This document shows, piece after piece, positions 1 through 11,290 of a stretch of 64,000 bases of DNA. The stretch lies in assembly GCA_947172415.1 (NCBI GenBank), contig OX359189.1:9438501-9502500 (forward strand), read 5' to 3'. Position 1 is the first letter of the stretch. Each line of letters begins with the position of its first letter. Made by a program: the position numbers and the translations under genes. The notes beneath the pieces were generated by a model, which was not told the DNA's origin, searched no databases, and saw nothing but the letters and a program-made list of their open reading frames with translations. Source of the DNA: Chondrosia reniformis (Eukaryota; Porifera; Demospongiae; Chondrillida; Chondrillidae).

Positions 1-10
1 ACCCTAACAG

Positions 11-979
11 CTAGTTCATTAGAGAACTGTCAAGTCACTTTGACATGCAAGCACCATGACAGAAATGATGTAGCCTTCAATCCAAAATCAATCTTTTGGA
101 GGAAGAACAATGGTAGCTTTGTAGAATACTCTGAAGGAGTAATTAAGAGTGGAAATGAAGAGACAGTTCTATCCATCACTGCTGAATATGGAGACACATT
201 CACTTGTGCACTGAAACTACAAAATGGAGGAAAGGAGGAAAGTAACACAATCTCAGTTCAAAGACCTGATGAACCTCCTCAATGTGAGATTGATACTTTA
301 TATAGAATCGAGTGAAATTACTTACACACATGTACATACTTACGACTTACGTACGTATAAAGTATTATATATATATTATGCATTCTCTATATAATATTTC
401 AGTTTGTATATATGTATATAACACTGGTTGGTTGGATATGATTTGAGCATCAGCAGCACTTATAATAAGTGTTGCTGATGCTCAAATCATATCCAACCAA
501 CCAATCATATGAACGCAACAAGTACCCCTTATTACTTCATATATAACACTCTATGAAGGCTTTTGCTGTCAATGGGATGTCTGATATATTGAATACATCT
601 CATTAACAGGTACTTCTGCAGCTGTAGCAAGTGACTCGGTATCTTGGATAAGTGCTTTTGGAGTAGTAACTTCTCTTTTGATAATCAGTTGGAGCATACT
701 CATGGCTACCTGTGTTGTTGCTGTTTGTATGTACAAGAAGGTTCATATGAGTCGTAAGAATGAGAAGTATACATCTCAGGAAGGTAATGAGACAGAGAAT
801 ATATATACGATACACAACCTGGATATAAGTATATATAGGTTCCCCTCTCTCTCTTATATGTATGCAAATCAGTTACTAATGAAGGTGCAATTAAAGGGGA
901 AATGGAGAGGAATCCTGCTTATATACCTATTGAGATGAGTCAGATTGAAGATAAACCAACTTATGTGAACTTAAAGTGA
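11..979 (+). CDS. Ig-domain receptor with ITAM-like tail, 3' part (5' end outside window)
   Basis: Three phase-1 exons are visible: 11-283 (Ig-like domain), 610-783 (transmembrane) and 873-979 (cytoplasmic tail, stop TGA). The sequence up to base 10 ends in a splice acceptor (aacag), so upstream exons lie outside the window. The Ig exon shows the usual C...W...C pattern (LTC, FWRK, FTC). The next exon carries a hydrophobic segment (VVTSLLIISWSILMATCVVAVC) followed by a basic stop-transfer stretch. The tail contains NPAYIPIE and ends TYVNLK, giving YIPI-x10-YVNL, which fits the ITAM consensus; NPAY is also a PTB-type motif. I infer a plasma-membrane receptor with tyrosine-based signalling; the ligand is unknown. 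The transmembrane and tail exons are near-identical to those at 5324-5687 and 17645-18000. One extra Lys follows the final Leu here. Confidence 0.75.
426..502. repeat. 77-bp hairpin (inverted repeat) in receptor intron
   Basis: Two arms of about 36 bp starting with ggttggttggatatgatttg and its complement flank a tiny loop, with one mismatch. The flanking segment to about 540 (gaacgcaacaagtacccctt) recurs inverted at 12080-12160, so this is one member of a dispersed MITE-like family. Confidence 0.8.
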
Positions 980-1401
980 CCATTTTAAAGTTAATTTTGA
1001 AGTGACAATTATGCTTTGATTTTGGGGTTTATATCAGTCGACTGTATATATACTTATGAACCTGTGTTCTTCTAAAACTATATATTACACTTTGAGTATA
1101 CATGTAATGTTATGTTATCTATTTATGTATATTGCATAATCTCACACATCTTAGTATCATCCTGATCAGTTATGATTAATCACTATTTTAGTTGACTTAA
1201 GTTGCTGTACATAAGTTGTTTTCTAAACAACTTTTGATTATTACTATCGAACCCCTTGATGTTACAATACAGCATTCTGTTTTCAAATGTATTTATCAAG
1301 TTCTCACATATAAAAACACATTTTCAATTTAAAATAGCTATCTATGATTTTAAATGAATACATATTCCACCAGAAGGGGAATTCCTTATCACAACCACAA
1401 G
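980..1401. other. Intergenic, AT-rich; duplicated block
   Basis: No gene seen. The 3' flank (about 985-1260) is repeated at about 5690-5945 after the gene ending at 5687, showing that the receptor 3' half was duplicated with its downstream DNA. Confidence 0.7.
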
Positions 1402-2596
1402 ATGGCTGACCAGTGTTGCATAGTGATCCTATATTATCTTTCAATACTTAAAGGTATGGCAAACATTCATTTTAATAAGTGTATATAGTAATGTACATGT
1501 GTATATACGTACAGTGCAAGTTACAATATACCAATCTAAGTTATATAAATAATTCATATAATATGGCTCCAAGAAAGGAACTAGAAACAGAATGGGCACA
1601 TTAGCATAAACTGCAAGGTATAAAACTCATTTTTAAATTATATTATGTTTATAATTGTCTGTTGTATATACATATACATATATAGCCATATGATGTATTA
1701 GCTGTATACTTCTTATTAGTTGTAGAAGCTACTGTTACACTCACTGCTCCATCAAGTTCTCCTTGTTTTGGTCAAACCTACAAGTTAACATGTACACATC
1801 CTGTACTTGAAGGACTTACTATTGCTGGATGGGAGAGAAATGGAAGTGGATTTACTCCTCAGTCTACTCCTAATCATGATGAAGGTGGTTATACAACTAC
1901 TACTACTCTGACTATCACTGTGACCAGAGAAGAGTTTGAGAATAAAGTCTACACTTACAGATGTTTCACATTTGATGTCACTCGTGGTACATCTGATCCA
2001 AATAGAGTCATCAGTATTGAAGTTACTGTAGATCCACCTGGTGAGTCGGTTTTAGTGTACATTATGACAGTTCAATAAAGCTATACCTAGATTGATCCTT
2101 TTAGTCATTAATGTATGTAATATTTAATATAAATAACATTTACACTATTATATTCTCTAAGACCTGTTTATGCATATGACTCTTATATCCGGCCTATACA
2201 ACTGGGCATGTATACCTTTTACAGATTTGGTTTTATACATTATGTGAGCATACATGTGTTTACATGCTACCACTCTAGCAATTGGTTTTAGATCACTCAT
2301 TTATCAAACTAGTATGTATTGCACTACCTCTTCATATGTTCCTCTACCACCAGTTAATATTGGATATATGAGAACATCCAATTCCATCTCAATTGACTGG
2401 CAATCAGAAGATGTGTGTTTTATCGTCATGTCATATGAGGTAGAAGTACTACAAGATGGCCGCCCCACTGTACTGACCAATGATACTAGTATTACCATTG
2501 AAGAACTGGTTCCTAATACAACATATGCTATAGTTATCAGAGTTGTTAGTGGAACAGTGAAGAGCAGATCAGTTCAAGTGATGGTTACTACATTAA
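1402..2596 (+). CDS. Secreted or shared-tail receptor exons: signal peptide, Ig, FN3 (no own TM exon found)
   Basis: Exon 1 (1402-1453) starts ATGGCTGACCAG and encodes a short hydrophobic leader. Exon 2 (1726-2040) encodes an Ig-like domain (KLTCTHP, WERNGSG, YTYRCFT). Exon 3 (about 2279-2596; acceptor uncertain) encodes an FN3 domain (VPLPPVN, ISIDWQSED, NTTYAIVIRV). All junctions are phase 1, and the layout matches exons 1-3 of the gene at 15312. No transmembrane exon follows before the next gene's start at 3917. The next compatible phase-1 transmembrane exon is at 5324, beyond the Eph-type exons. The transcript may therefore splice over those exons, end early as a secreted protein, or be a broken gene. 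The sequence alone cannot decide. Confidence 0.65.
1556..1633. repeat. Dispersed repeat, copy 1
   Basis: The segment with atggctccaagaaaggaact ... tataaaactcattttt recurs in inverse orientation at about 39530-39610. It lies in the first intron of the receptor exons at 1402-2596. Family unknown. Confidence 0.6.
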
Positions 2597-2884
2597 GTGA
2601 GTATTTGTTACTGTAATAATGTACTACTATTTATTTGTATTTATAAACCTTTATTTGTAAGTAATTAAGTATTCCAGTATCTTATTTTAACTGGGGAGAC
2701 CTTTAGCCAATGGCTATTATTCTAGGTACCCCTTTAGAGGTGCATTTACAATATAACTTCATTTATACAGTGGAATTTTACACTGTCTTCAATTCAAAGT
2801 GAAAAAAGAGGCTATTGTAATACAAAAGTTAATTACCCTATAGGGACATGTGTCTAATTTTGTAAATATTAACTTCCTAACAGA

Positions 2885-3019
2885 GAAGAGATCTGCTTGA
2901 CTTAGCAGCTGTGAAGCAGCAGTTTTGATGACCACTATAGCCCTGGAACACCATAGTCGCCTGACTTGTCTCCAGACATTCGAAAAGCTTCACAGCTGCT
3001 AAGTCAAGCAGATCTCTTC
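2885..3019. repeat. Foldback element with 33-bp perfect arms
   Basis: The left arm 2885-2917 (gaagagatctgcttgactta...) is exactly complementary to the right arm 2987-3019, with a 69-bp spacer. It resembles a small MITE. The surrounding 2597-3320 holds no other recognisable feature. Confidence 0.8.
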
Positions 3020-3320
3020 AGTGATAGTGGAAGGCCAAACCATCCATTGAAGCCCCAGCCAACTTTTAAGAACAACAACAGAAAGGATTTTGCTGCGTGG
3101 ATTTCTTCTATGTATAACTTGAGTGGTCTGCCATTTAGTCTTGTACTTTACACACTTGCTAATTATTAATAAGGACGGCAATGTTTACATTTCAATTACC
3201 AAATATGGAAGGTGTTTGACCACAGAATGGTCGGTGTTAATTGCGACCGTGCAACAGCAAACCGGCTGTAAATTGTCAGGAGCAAGTATTGCGTAAGTTT
3301 TGGGTCTGATTTCATCAGAT

Positions 3321-3813
3321 TAGGCGTGGCTTCTATATTCGGACACCATGTAATTTCGGACGCCTGTTCTCAGTGGCAAAGCATTCAATCTTCTTCCTTT
3401 TTTGCTCACATAATAAGTAGACTGACCCTAGATGGTGTACCAAGTTTGGCCCAGAAATAGCGTCCCGACTAGAAGTTATCGACCAAAGTTCAAAGTGACC
3501 GAAAAAATATATTTTCGGACGAAAGTCATGTATTTCCGGACAGTAGCTCGTAAACTTTGAAGCAAGCACAGTCGCCGACTTTTAGTTGCTCTAATGATAG
3601 ATATACTCAAGGGCTACTACCAGGAGAAGATTCAGATTCAACCGTTTTGAGATGACAGAGGAAGGTTTGTTTAGATTAGGCGCTCTGGGGTCATCTAAAA
3701 TCGGACAGTCAGTCTACTTATTATGTGAGCAAAAAAGGAGGAGGATTGAATGCTTTGCCACTGAGAACAGGCGTCCGAAATTACATGGTGTCCGAATATA
3801 GAAGCCACGCCTA
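3321..3813. mobile_element. Non-autonomous element with ~105-bp terminal inverted repeats
   Basis: The left arm 3321-3426 (taggcgtggcttctatattc...) and right arm 3708-3813 are complementary with few mismatches. The interior has no coding capacity. It ends about 100 bp upstream of the Eph-type gene start at 3917 and supplies the spurious open frame that continues into that gene's first exon. Confidence 0.8.
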
Positions 3814-3916
3814 TAATCGATCAGATATTTGTGGAGCGAATCAAGCCACAGAGTTGAACCAACGGCTTTTAATAAGTGAAGACAGTTTATGTCAGACGTG
3901 TTCGAGAGGAATCGCA

Positions 3917-5687
3917 ATGTCAGGAGTTACTTTACTACAAGCTGTGTTGCTGTTTTCCACCTTTTCGCCTAGTTCCAGTACGGCGCCAGAAGATGAGCAC
4001 GACTTCTGTGCGAATAGATTCAACCAACAATTCCCTCCAGTCGACCAAGGGGAGGATAGAGATATCCTTTTGGATACGTACAATTATTACACTTTATTTA
4101 GTCCTCTAATGCGTCCTGACGAAGGAACGTTTCAGCCAATCTTTTCCAGATACGATGCAGACGGTATATCCCCTGAGGTTCGTGGTACTTGAATCCGAAG
4201 TGTATATCTAGTTAGACTTGTCACTTTGTCACTGTGATTATTGGTGCTTGCTACTATTTTGTATAGTGGAGCCAACAAGTATCGACCATTCCGTGTCGAG
4301 TGAGCGTCACCGAGTGTAAGTTTGGTGGAATGAATGCTGATACCAGTCAAGACAACTGGTTTGTGACTCAGTTTATTCGACTGACAGTAGACAACAAAGA
4401 TCCTACCCTAATGGTCAACTTTACACTAACTTACTGCGACCAATCTCTAGTTTGCTCAAATAACTTTCGAGTATATATCATTCCAGCCAATGAAGAGGAA
4501 CTGACAATAGAGAATATTGAAACTAGAATAAGAAGTATAAAGTCGTCAGGGACTAGATCTGATTTTCAGTACACTGGAGATGACAATACAGTTACGACTA
4601 CGTTTGGAGCTATAGGCCAGAATAAGATTAACAATAAGGAAGGCTTGTATGTGGCATTTCGCAGCCAAGATGCATGTGTTACTATCCACCGTATTCAAGT
4701 CTTTTACTGGAAGTGTCCAATGCGCATGCTGATTGACCTGGTGGATTTTACAAAGAGTCACTATCAGGGTGACACAGTGTCACTGAGCACTGTACAATGC
4801 CTGGGTAACTCGACTTACAGACTGGGAGGAGTTGCCAAGGGTATTGCCACGTGTAGTCTGCAATCTAGCCCAATGGAGGCATACTGGAGATTCACCTCAC
4901 TGGAGGGGGGTGGGGTCATAACCCATGAGGAGGTGTGCGGTTGTGACCCTGGATATGGGTACAATGTGTCCACTGAGCAATATTATGGTAGGTCCATTTT
5001 GTAACTTGTACACAAGGGACATCATATAACATACGTATATAAAGGCCTTGGCCTTTTATGTCCTTGTACAAAATGATCTCTAACCCTGTTGATTATGCGA
5101 ATGCATGCAACCAACCGTCGGTATTCTTAGCTCCCTCACAAGGCAAATCAAATCTGCTGTGGTTATTAGCTGAGACCCCTTTAATACTGGAACCTTTGTT
5201 GATATATGGCATCTTCAGTCTATACTAAGGTGTGAAAAGGTAATTGGTATATATATATATCACTATATGAAGGCTTTTGCTGTCAATGGGATGTCTGATA
5301 TATTGAATACATCTCATTAACAGGTACTTCTGCAGCTATAGCAAGTGACTGTGTGTCATGGATAAGTGCTTTTGGAGTGACAATTTCTCTTTTGATAATC
5401 AGTTGGAGCATATTCATAGCTACCTGTGTTGTAGCTGTTTGTATGTACAAGAAGGTTCATATCAGTCGTAAGAATGAGAAGTATACATCTCAGAAAGGTA
5501 ATGAGACAGAGAATATATATACGTACACAACCTGGATATAAGTATATATAGGTTCCCTCCTCTCTTATATGTATGCAAATTAGTGACTAATGAAGGTGCA
5601 ATTAAAGGGGGAATGGAGAGGAATCCTGCTTATATACCTATTGAGATGAGTCAGATTGAAGATAAACCAACTTATGTGAACTTATAA
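3917..5687 (+). CDS. Eph-type ligand-binding ectodomain on TM exon with ITAM-like tail (kinase-less)
   Basis: Four exons give 419 aa: 3917-4177 (signal peptide MSGVTLLQAVLLFS and start of the domain, phase 0), 4267-4987, 5324-5497 (transmembrane) and 5584-5687 (tail, TAA). Exons 1-2 match the Eph receptor ligand-binding domain. They have the LLDT beginning, SQDNWFVTQFI (Eph: NNW..T.FI), the FTLTYCD strand, and GLYVAFRSQDACVTI...VFYWKCP (Eph: GFYLAFxDxGAC...KKCP). The start of the Cys-rich Sushi-like module follows (VCGCDPGYG). Exon 2 ends in phase 1, as the transmembrane exon requires, and the join codon is Gly. The tail has YIPI-x10-YVNL and no kinase domain. The start at 3917 is chosen for the signal peptide; the upstream open frame derives from a repeat element. 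The domain call is firm; its link to this tail is inferred from phase and position. Confidence 0.7.
5025..5250. repeat. Fragment of the large foldback family (see 37643-38464)
   Basis: It contains ggccttggccttttatgtcc, the stretch with gttgattatgcgaatgcatg, and the agctgagacccctttaatac stretch, all shared with the arms of the giant palindrome at 37643-38464 and with 6965-7340. It sits in the intron between the Eph-type exon and the transmembrane exon. Confidence 0.8.
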
Positions 5688-5952
5688 AGTGACCATTTTG
5701 AAGTGACAATTATGCTGTGATTTTGGGGTTTATATCAGGAATTATATACTTATGAACCTGTGTTCTTCTAAAAATATATATTACACTATGTAATGTTTTA
5801 TTAGCTATTTATGTATGTATATTGCATGATCTCACACATCTTAGTATCATCCTGATCAGTTATGTTTAATCACTATGTAGGTTGACTTAAGTTGCTGTGC
5901 ATATGTTGTTTTCTACACAACTTTCGATTATTACTATTGAACCCTTGATGCA

Positions 5953-6368
5953 CACATCATGACAGAAATGATGTAGCCTTAAATCCAAAATCAACCCTTT
6001 GGAGGAAGAACAACGGTAGCTTTGTAGAGTACTCAGAAGGAGTAGTTAAGAGTGGAAATGAAGAGACAGTTCTGTACATCACTGCTGAATATGTAGACAT
6101 GTTCACTTGTGCACTTAAACTACAAAATGGAGGAGTGGAGGAAAGTAACACAATCACAGTTCAAAGACCTGATGAACCTCCTCAATGTGAGATTAATCAT
6201 GAATTATATATATTGCTTACACGCATGCTTACATATAAATTGGAGATGTATAAAGTATTATTATGCATTCTTTATATAAGTATTTCAGTTTGTAACACCA
6301 TAAACAGTGTATATGCTGTCAATGGGATGTCTGACATATTAAATACATCTCATTAACAGGTACTTCTA
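5953..6368 (+). pseudogene. Orphan truncated Ig exon with following intron and first bases of TM exon
   Basis: Bases 5953-6186 closely copy the Ig exon at 11-283 but lack its first ~40 bases, including the splice acceptor. The following intron and the first bases of the transmembrane exon (taacaggtacttct) are also copied, and homology then stops abruptly at about 6368. The left junction fuses the duplicated 3' flank of a receptor gene directly to the Ig exon interior. With no start, acceptor or tail it is best read as debris of a tandem duplication. Confidence 0.7.
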
Positions 6369-6650
6369 CACTTTGGCCTCGTGGTCCACAATGGTAATTG
6401 GTGATAACTTGTGATGTTCTGGTGGCTACCTTGCCGATTCACACGCAGGTCACATGAATAAGATACTTCCATCTGGAATATAACACGTCTGTAGGCACTA
6501 ATAGGAAGATCTTCAAAAATTGGAAATTCGCTGACATGTTCCACACTGTAAAGGTGTGTTTTTAGCTTATTATCACTTCATTAGATAACAAGAATAACTT
6601 GACATATTGCAATTGACTATATAAGTCATCAATTGGTCTTAAAATCTGGT

Positions 6651-9600
6651 TTATAATTGGCTAATGTTTATTTGTACATCAGCAGGATTCTTCTCCATGT
6701 CCTCATGTTCTGACTGGTTATAAGTATCTATAAAGAAGCAAACAAAAATGAAGCAACCTTATACATTCAATGAATTGATCATAATATATTAGAGTTATTA
6801 TGTATTAATTGTTTAGACTGGGTCATCAAGTCAAAGATGAGGTTAATTGTGTTAGGTTTCCAAAGATTTTATATTAGACATTAGAAATCTTATACACAAC
6901 AAATTTCCATACATGGATTTATGTAATAATAGACATCATTGTCAATTGAATCTGGATTTTAGCCCACCCACTCATAAGGACATAAAAGGCCGAGGCCTTT
7001 TATATACGTATATATCATAAAATGTCCCTGTGTGCAAGTTACCCAATGGTCTCTAACCCCATTGATTATGCGAATGTATGCAACCATGCATTAATCGTCA
7101 GTATTCTTAGCTCCCTCTCAAAGCAAATCAAATCTGCTGTGGTTATTATCTAAGACCCCTTTAAGACTGGAACTTTTGTCGATATATGGCATTCAGAAGG
7201 GTCATCTTCAAGCTGTGAAAAGGTATAATTGGTATAGGCCATGTGTTCTACCTTATATGATCTGTATACGTAAACTACTACTCTCTATGCAGTAGTTGAG
7301 GATTTCAAGGCCTGCAACAACGTGACTAAAGGACTTGTGATTATAGTATTTACTTGATTGTAATTATTATACAATAGACACATTATATTAAACTGTATAC
7401 CTTTAGATGGTGTAGGATGATCACTTTCCTTTTTAGATCTCTTCCTTACACAAGCAGCTACAACACATGTAACTATGAATATGGTCCAACTGATAATCAG
7501 CAGTGAAGCTAACACACCAGATATAGCTATCCAAAATCTAGATCTCAGCCCACCTACTGTATATATAAAGTAGCAGAAAGGTAGCAGACCAAATGAATGT
7601 CAAAATGGTATAAATTATAATTTACCATTATTAAAATTTGTGTTCACTTTCAACTTTGCACTTTTACCAACTAAAACTACATTATGAAAGCAATAAGCAA
7701 TTGCATCCACTCCAATGAGGTAAATAGTTGGTGTCAAATCGTCAATGATGTAGTATGTTTCATTTGTAGTTGCTTTTCTCAAACTAGATCCATCTCCACT
7801 CTGTTGCCATGTTACCTCATACACAATAGTGCAATTCTCAAAACACTCATCACTATGGGACCACATCATGGAGATTGTACTCTCAGATATATTTAGAAGT
7901 GCCAATTTAGTAGGTGGGTCAAAGGACTCAGCATCACCTATATAATGTGCAGAAAAATTCTCCTGCATGGACCAATCAGTTGTATGTGTATGCACACACA
8001 CGTACACATGTATATATTTTATTTTGCATGGTATTATGCCTGTATATAGATCTCTAAAAATTTTATTGGCATATATATATATATATATATACTTGTGTCA
8101 TATGTGTAATTACATTGTAAGTATTATGTAAAACAATATATTTTGTGTGTATGTATACTGTATTAGATTTTCATACATACGTAAATGTCAACAACTCACC
8201 TTCACATTTTGGTTTTGCCTCCTTGAAGCTCCAAATGTTCCTAATCGGACAAGTTAGGTACTTTCCCTCTGCAAGTACACATCCTTCATTGCACTCCACA
8301 ACAAGTAATTCACCAGATGTGGACACACTCTTTGTGTTACCATAGTAGCCATTCATTGGCTGGCTCAAAACAGGGCACACTATATGTATATGTATATATG
8401 TATATATATCATACTATTCAATGTATTATCTCATATATAAATCAGCTATATATGATTGAGGACTAAAGCCCACTGCATGCATGGTACACATGTACGTATA
8501 TATACATGGGCTGGGTATCAGATCATCTTGATAAAAAATGCATACAATAATCTGTGTGATTGAAAATTAACTTGTAGCTTGTAATTTGTTATAGCACCCC
8601 TCTAACCAAGCATTTTTTTTCGGGTCTCATTTGTATTTGTTTTAGAGGGAGCCATTAGTATAACTCATTGACGGAGTACTGGTGGTTATTCCTGGATTCA
8701 ATTGCAATTCTCAGCCTCTTTTTGGGGCTGCCTGCCTTATCATGTGTGGCTTCATGTTACAGAAGGATTATTAGTTAACGAAGCTTTTCTATCTTTATTT
8801 ATAATGTTAAGATTATGAATATATATATTAAAGCCCAAAAAGCGGCCAAGTAGTTTGAGTGCGGGGGCGGAAGCCCCACGGGTTTTTAAACTCCAAATAT
8901 TTGTTTTAATTCTTTACTAAAAATGTTTGATAATGAATACTTCTGTTTGATCATGACTCTGATTATTTATGCAATTATTAGCAAAACTAACCACTGTCTC
9001 CTTTAGTCGACACTTCTAATCTGAGGCCTCCACAATATCCATAAGAAATAGCTTTACCAAATCCATATACCATCACCCCAATGCCTGCTAATTTATTCAA
9101 ATGTTTTAATGTTTGTACTTCTCCACTGATTTCTAGTTGAGCTCCATACACTTCAGTTACTCCTAGATGCTGGATGGCTGTAAAAGTGACATTTAGTTCC
9201 TCAAGTGACTGGTCATTTAAAAAGATTTTCGAAGGCTGGAAGAAATCTTTTGGAATGTACAAATTCATAAAGTGAGTGTAGTTCTGCACTCCATCAGATA
9301 CAGTAGCTAGTGTGTATCCATTAGAATATTGTTCAACTGGAGGAATCATTGCCATAAATGGATCCGAAAGAACACCATCTACCTCTTGCCCAACAGAAAA
9401 TTGTAACAAGATAATTCTTTTATCTCCTTCAATCCAGCAATAGTCTGTGCTTGGTATATCAATGTCTTTGAATCCTCCTTCTTGAAGAATAAAGGATGTA
9501 GAATTACCAGACTGTCCATCATTCCGAGTACATTCAATTTGAACAGTGGTGTAATTTTCTCCAGCCACTATTTTGAACCTGTCATAAGCCTGTCTTGTTT

Positions 9601-10776
9601 TAAGTGGAACTGTAGCAAACCTCTTTCCCCAGTTCTGCACAGGAGGAATCTGTTCCACCAGATGATCACAATGCCCAATTTTAGGTGGTACATGTGGTAC
9701 ATTAGTACACCGATGTCCAGTTATGAAAGAGATAGGTTTATCAGATACCACTCTAGTTCCTGTGAGATCACCTTTTTGTCTTATTAGGAGTGTCTCATAT
9801 TTCTGTAACATTATTTGTGTAGTAGACCCAGCAGTACTAAATGTTGATCCAATAGTTGTGTCTGTATTAGGAGTTATTGAGAGAACAGTGTTATTCTCAG
9901 ATGCAACCATTCCTATCAAAGAATGATATTTCAAGAAGGGTGTAGCCATTGCAGTAATATACTTGTATGTTTGTGACTCAAATCTAGCTGGAGGGAGAGC
10001 TAGAAACGCATCTGTAGTATGTAGATCTTCATTTGCTCCATACACCACAAGTTTATGATCTCCTTCAGCCTTCACAATAATAGCTTTTCCTCTCTCAGTT
10101 GTAGTTAACAATGCAAATGATCGATTAAAGATATAAGACACCACTTGACCTGGCATTGCCACCCCTTCTTCATAAAAATCCGTAAACTGACTGCTGATAG
10201 TGAAGGACACTGGATTATCTTCAGGAGTAGTTACAAAGACACTACATGTAAAATCTCGTTTGTAATTTTCCAAGAATACCAAAAAGAACTCATTTCCTTC
10301 ATTGCTTTGAGCTAAATATATGAAAAGGCTATTTTTATTATATTGTCTATTTACATAATAATCAGACAAATACATATATTATATATATATCAAATTTATA
10401 CACGGATGCAAGTGACCCCCAAGATTATATATCCACAATCAGCTATATTAAACCCTACATACACTGCATATACCGGTTAGGAGTCACTTGGATCTCTTTA
10501 AATTTGTAACTTACACTGTGTAGTACTTGATTGTAATTTTAATATTATAGATATCTAATTTGCCGGTAACTTGCACTGTGTAGTGTATATACTTGAGTGT
10601 TATGAGATATATAGCTAGCAAAGTACTTCACTATACTGAGACATTCTCTATAAGCAATTTTGTTTAATTCATTATTTAAAAATGAGATTCTATGGTATAT
10701 AAGTATATTTACCTCTACATATTCCCAGAGCAGCCAAGAATAACAGTACTAGTACTCCAAGGCAGAAAAATGCCAT
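6651..10776 (-). CDS. IgGFc-binding-like / Sushi / FN3 single-pass receptor, tyrosine-less tail
   Basis: Six exons, all phase 1, give 701 aa: 10713-10776 (signal peptide MAFFCLGVLVLLFLAALG), 8992-10311 (440 aa resembling the IgGFc-binding protein N-terminal domain, beginning NEGNEFFLVF), 8200-8379 (Sushi; four Cys as CPVL, VECNEG, LTCP, PKCEG), 7626-7937 (FN3 with a SHSDECFENC segment), 7401-7553 (transmembrane, LLIISWTIFIVTCVVAACVRKR) and 6651-6727 (tail, stop TAA). The FN3 and transmembrane exons are paralogous to those at 16806 and 17645. The tail reads MEKNPADVQINISQL, so NPAY has become NPAD and the terminal YxNL is absent. I infer a cell-surface adhesion or recognition protein that cannot signal through the family's tyrosine motif. 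Start ATG and exon joins are well supported by phase and splice sites. Confidence 0.8.
6965..7340. repeat. Half copy of the large foldback family inside an intron
   Basis: It matches one arm of the palindrome at 37643-38464 (ggcctttta..., gttgattatgcgaatg..., actactactctctatgcagt). It lies in the last intron of the minus-strand gene 6651-10776. Confidence 0.8.
8380..8991. other. Intron, repeat-derived part
   Basis: The intron between the IgGFc-like and Sushi exons. Bases 8823-8895 (gcggccaagtagtttgagtg ... cccacgggtttttaaactcc) resemble the inverse of 37330-37400. Nothing else is recognised. Confidence 0.5.
10390..10670. repeat. Foldback-family terminal segment
   Basis: It shares tcacttggatctctttaaat, taacttgcactgtgtagtgt and the agacattc.ctataagcaat stretch with 38440-38655, the right flank of the giant palindrome. 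It lies in intron 1 of the minus-strand gene 6651-10776. Confidence 0.7.
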
Positions 10777-11232
10777 TTCAACTGTTTTCTGTATATCCTA
10801 TAATTCCTACTTAAATATGCATCTACTGTACGTACGTATATAGCTTGTATATTTTGCAAATGTGCTTAATTGATCTCACATTGATGGCTTCAAATTATAG
10901 TTCTATACTGTGTAAGTTATAATATAATATACTAATCTATAGCAACTGCTAATTTAATTTATATAATTGAATGATAATACATAAACAAAAGAGAATATTT
11001 TGACATGTCAGCCCTTTAATCAGCAGTTACTGACTTACCATTCTCTATATCATATACTACATAGGTATGGATTATTTAGATGGAACGTATATATGTATGT
11101 TATAAATAATTAATGATTTGATCTGACACCAGATATAGTGTTACAGCATTAAATCCATACTCCAAACAGTATATATAGTTATTATATACTCCGTTGCCGG
11201 GGCAACTGCCTGTGTTTAAATTTTGTAACCGT

Positions 11233-11290
11233 GATATAACAGGATTTAAGAAGCTATATACTGCATCGGCTTCTTAAATCCTGTTATATC
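11233..11290. repeat. 58-bp hairpin, 22-bp perfect arms
   Basis: gatataacaggatttaagaagc at 11233-11254 is exactly complementary to 11269-11290. It is a compact palindrome between genes. The rest of 10777-12080 is AT-rich with no recognised gene. Confidence 0.8.

Noticed and set aside
3725..3916. N-terminal extension of the Eph-type gene to ATG 3725
   Set aside because: That segment lies mostly in the right TIR of a repeat element, and a good signal peptide starts at 3917.
6353..6544. 63-aa minus-strand frame near the receptor tail
   Set aside because: The phase-compatible tail exon is at 6651-6727; this frame has no homology and no acceptor in the right phase.
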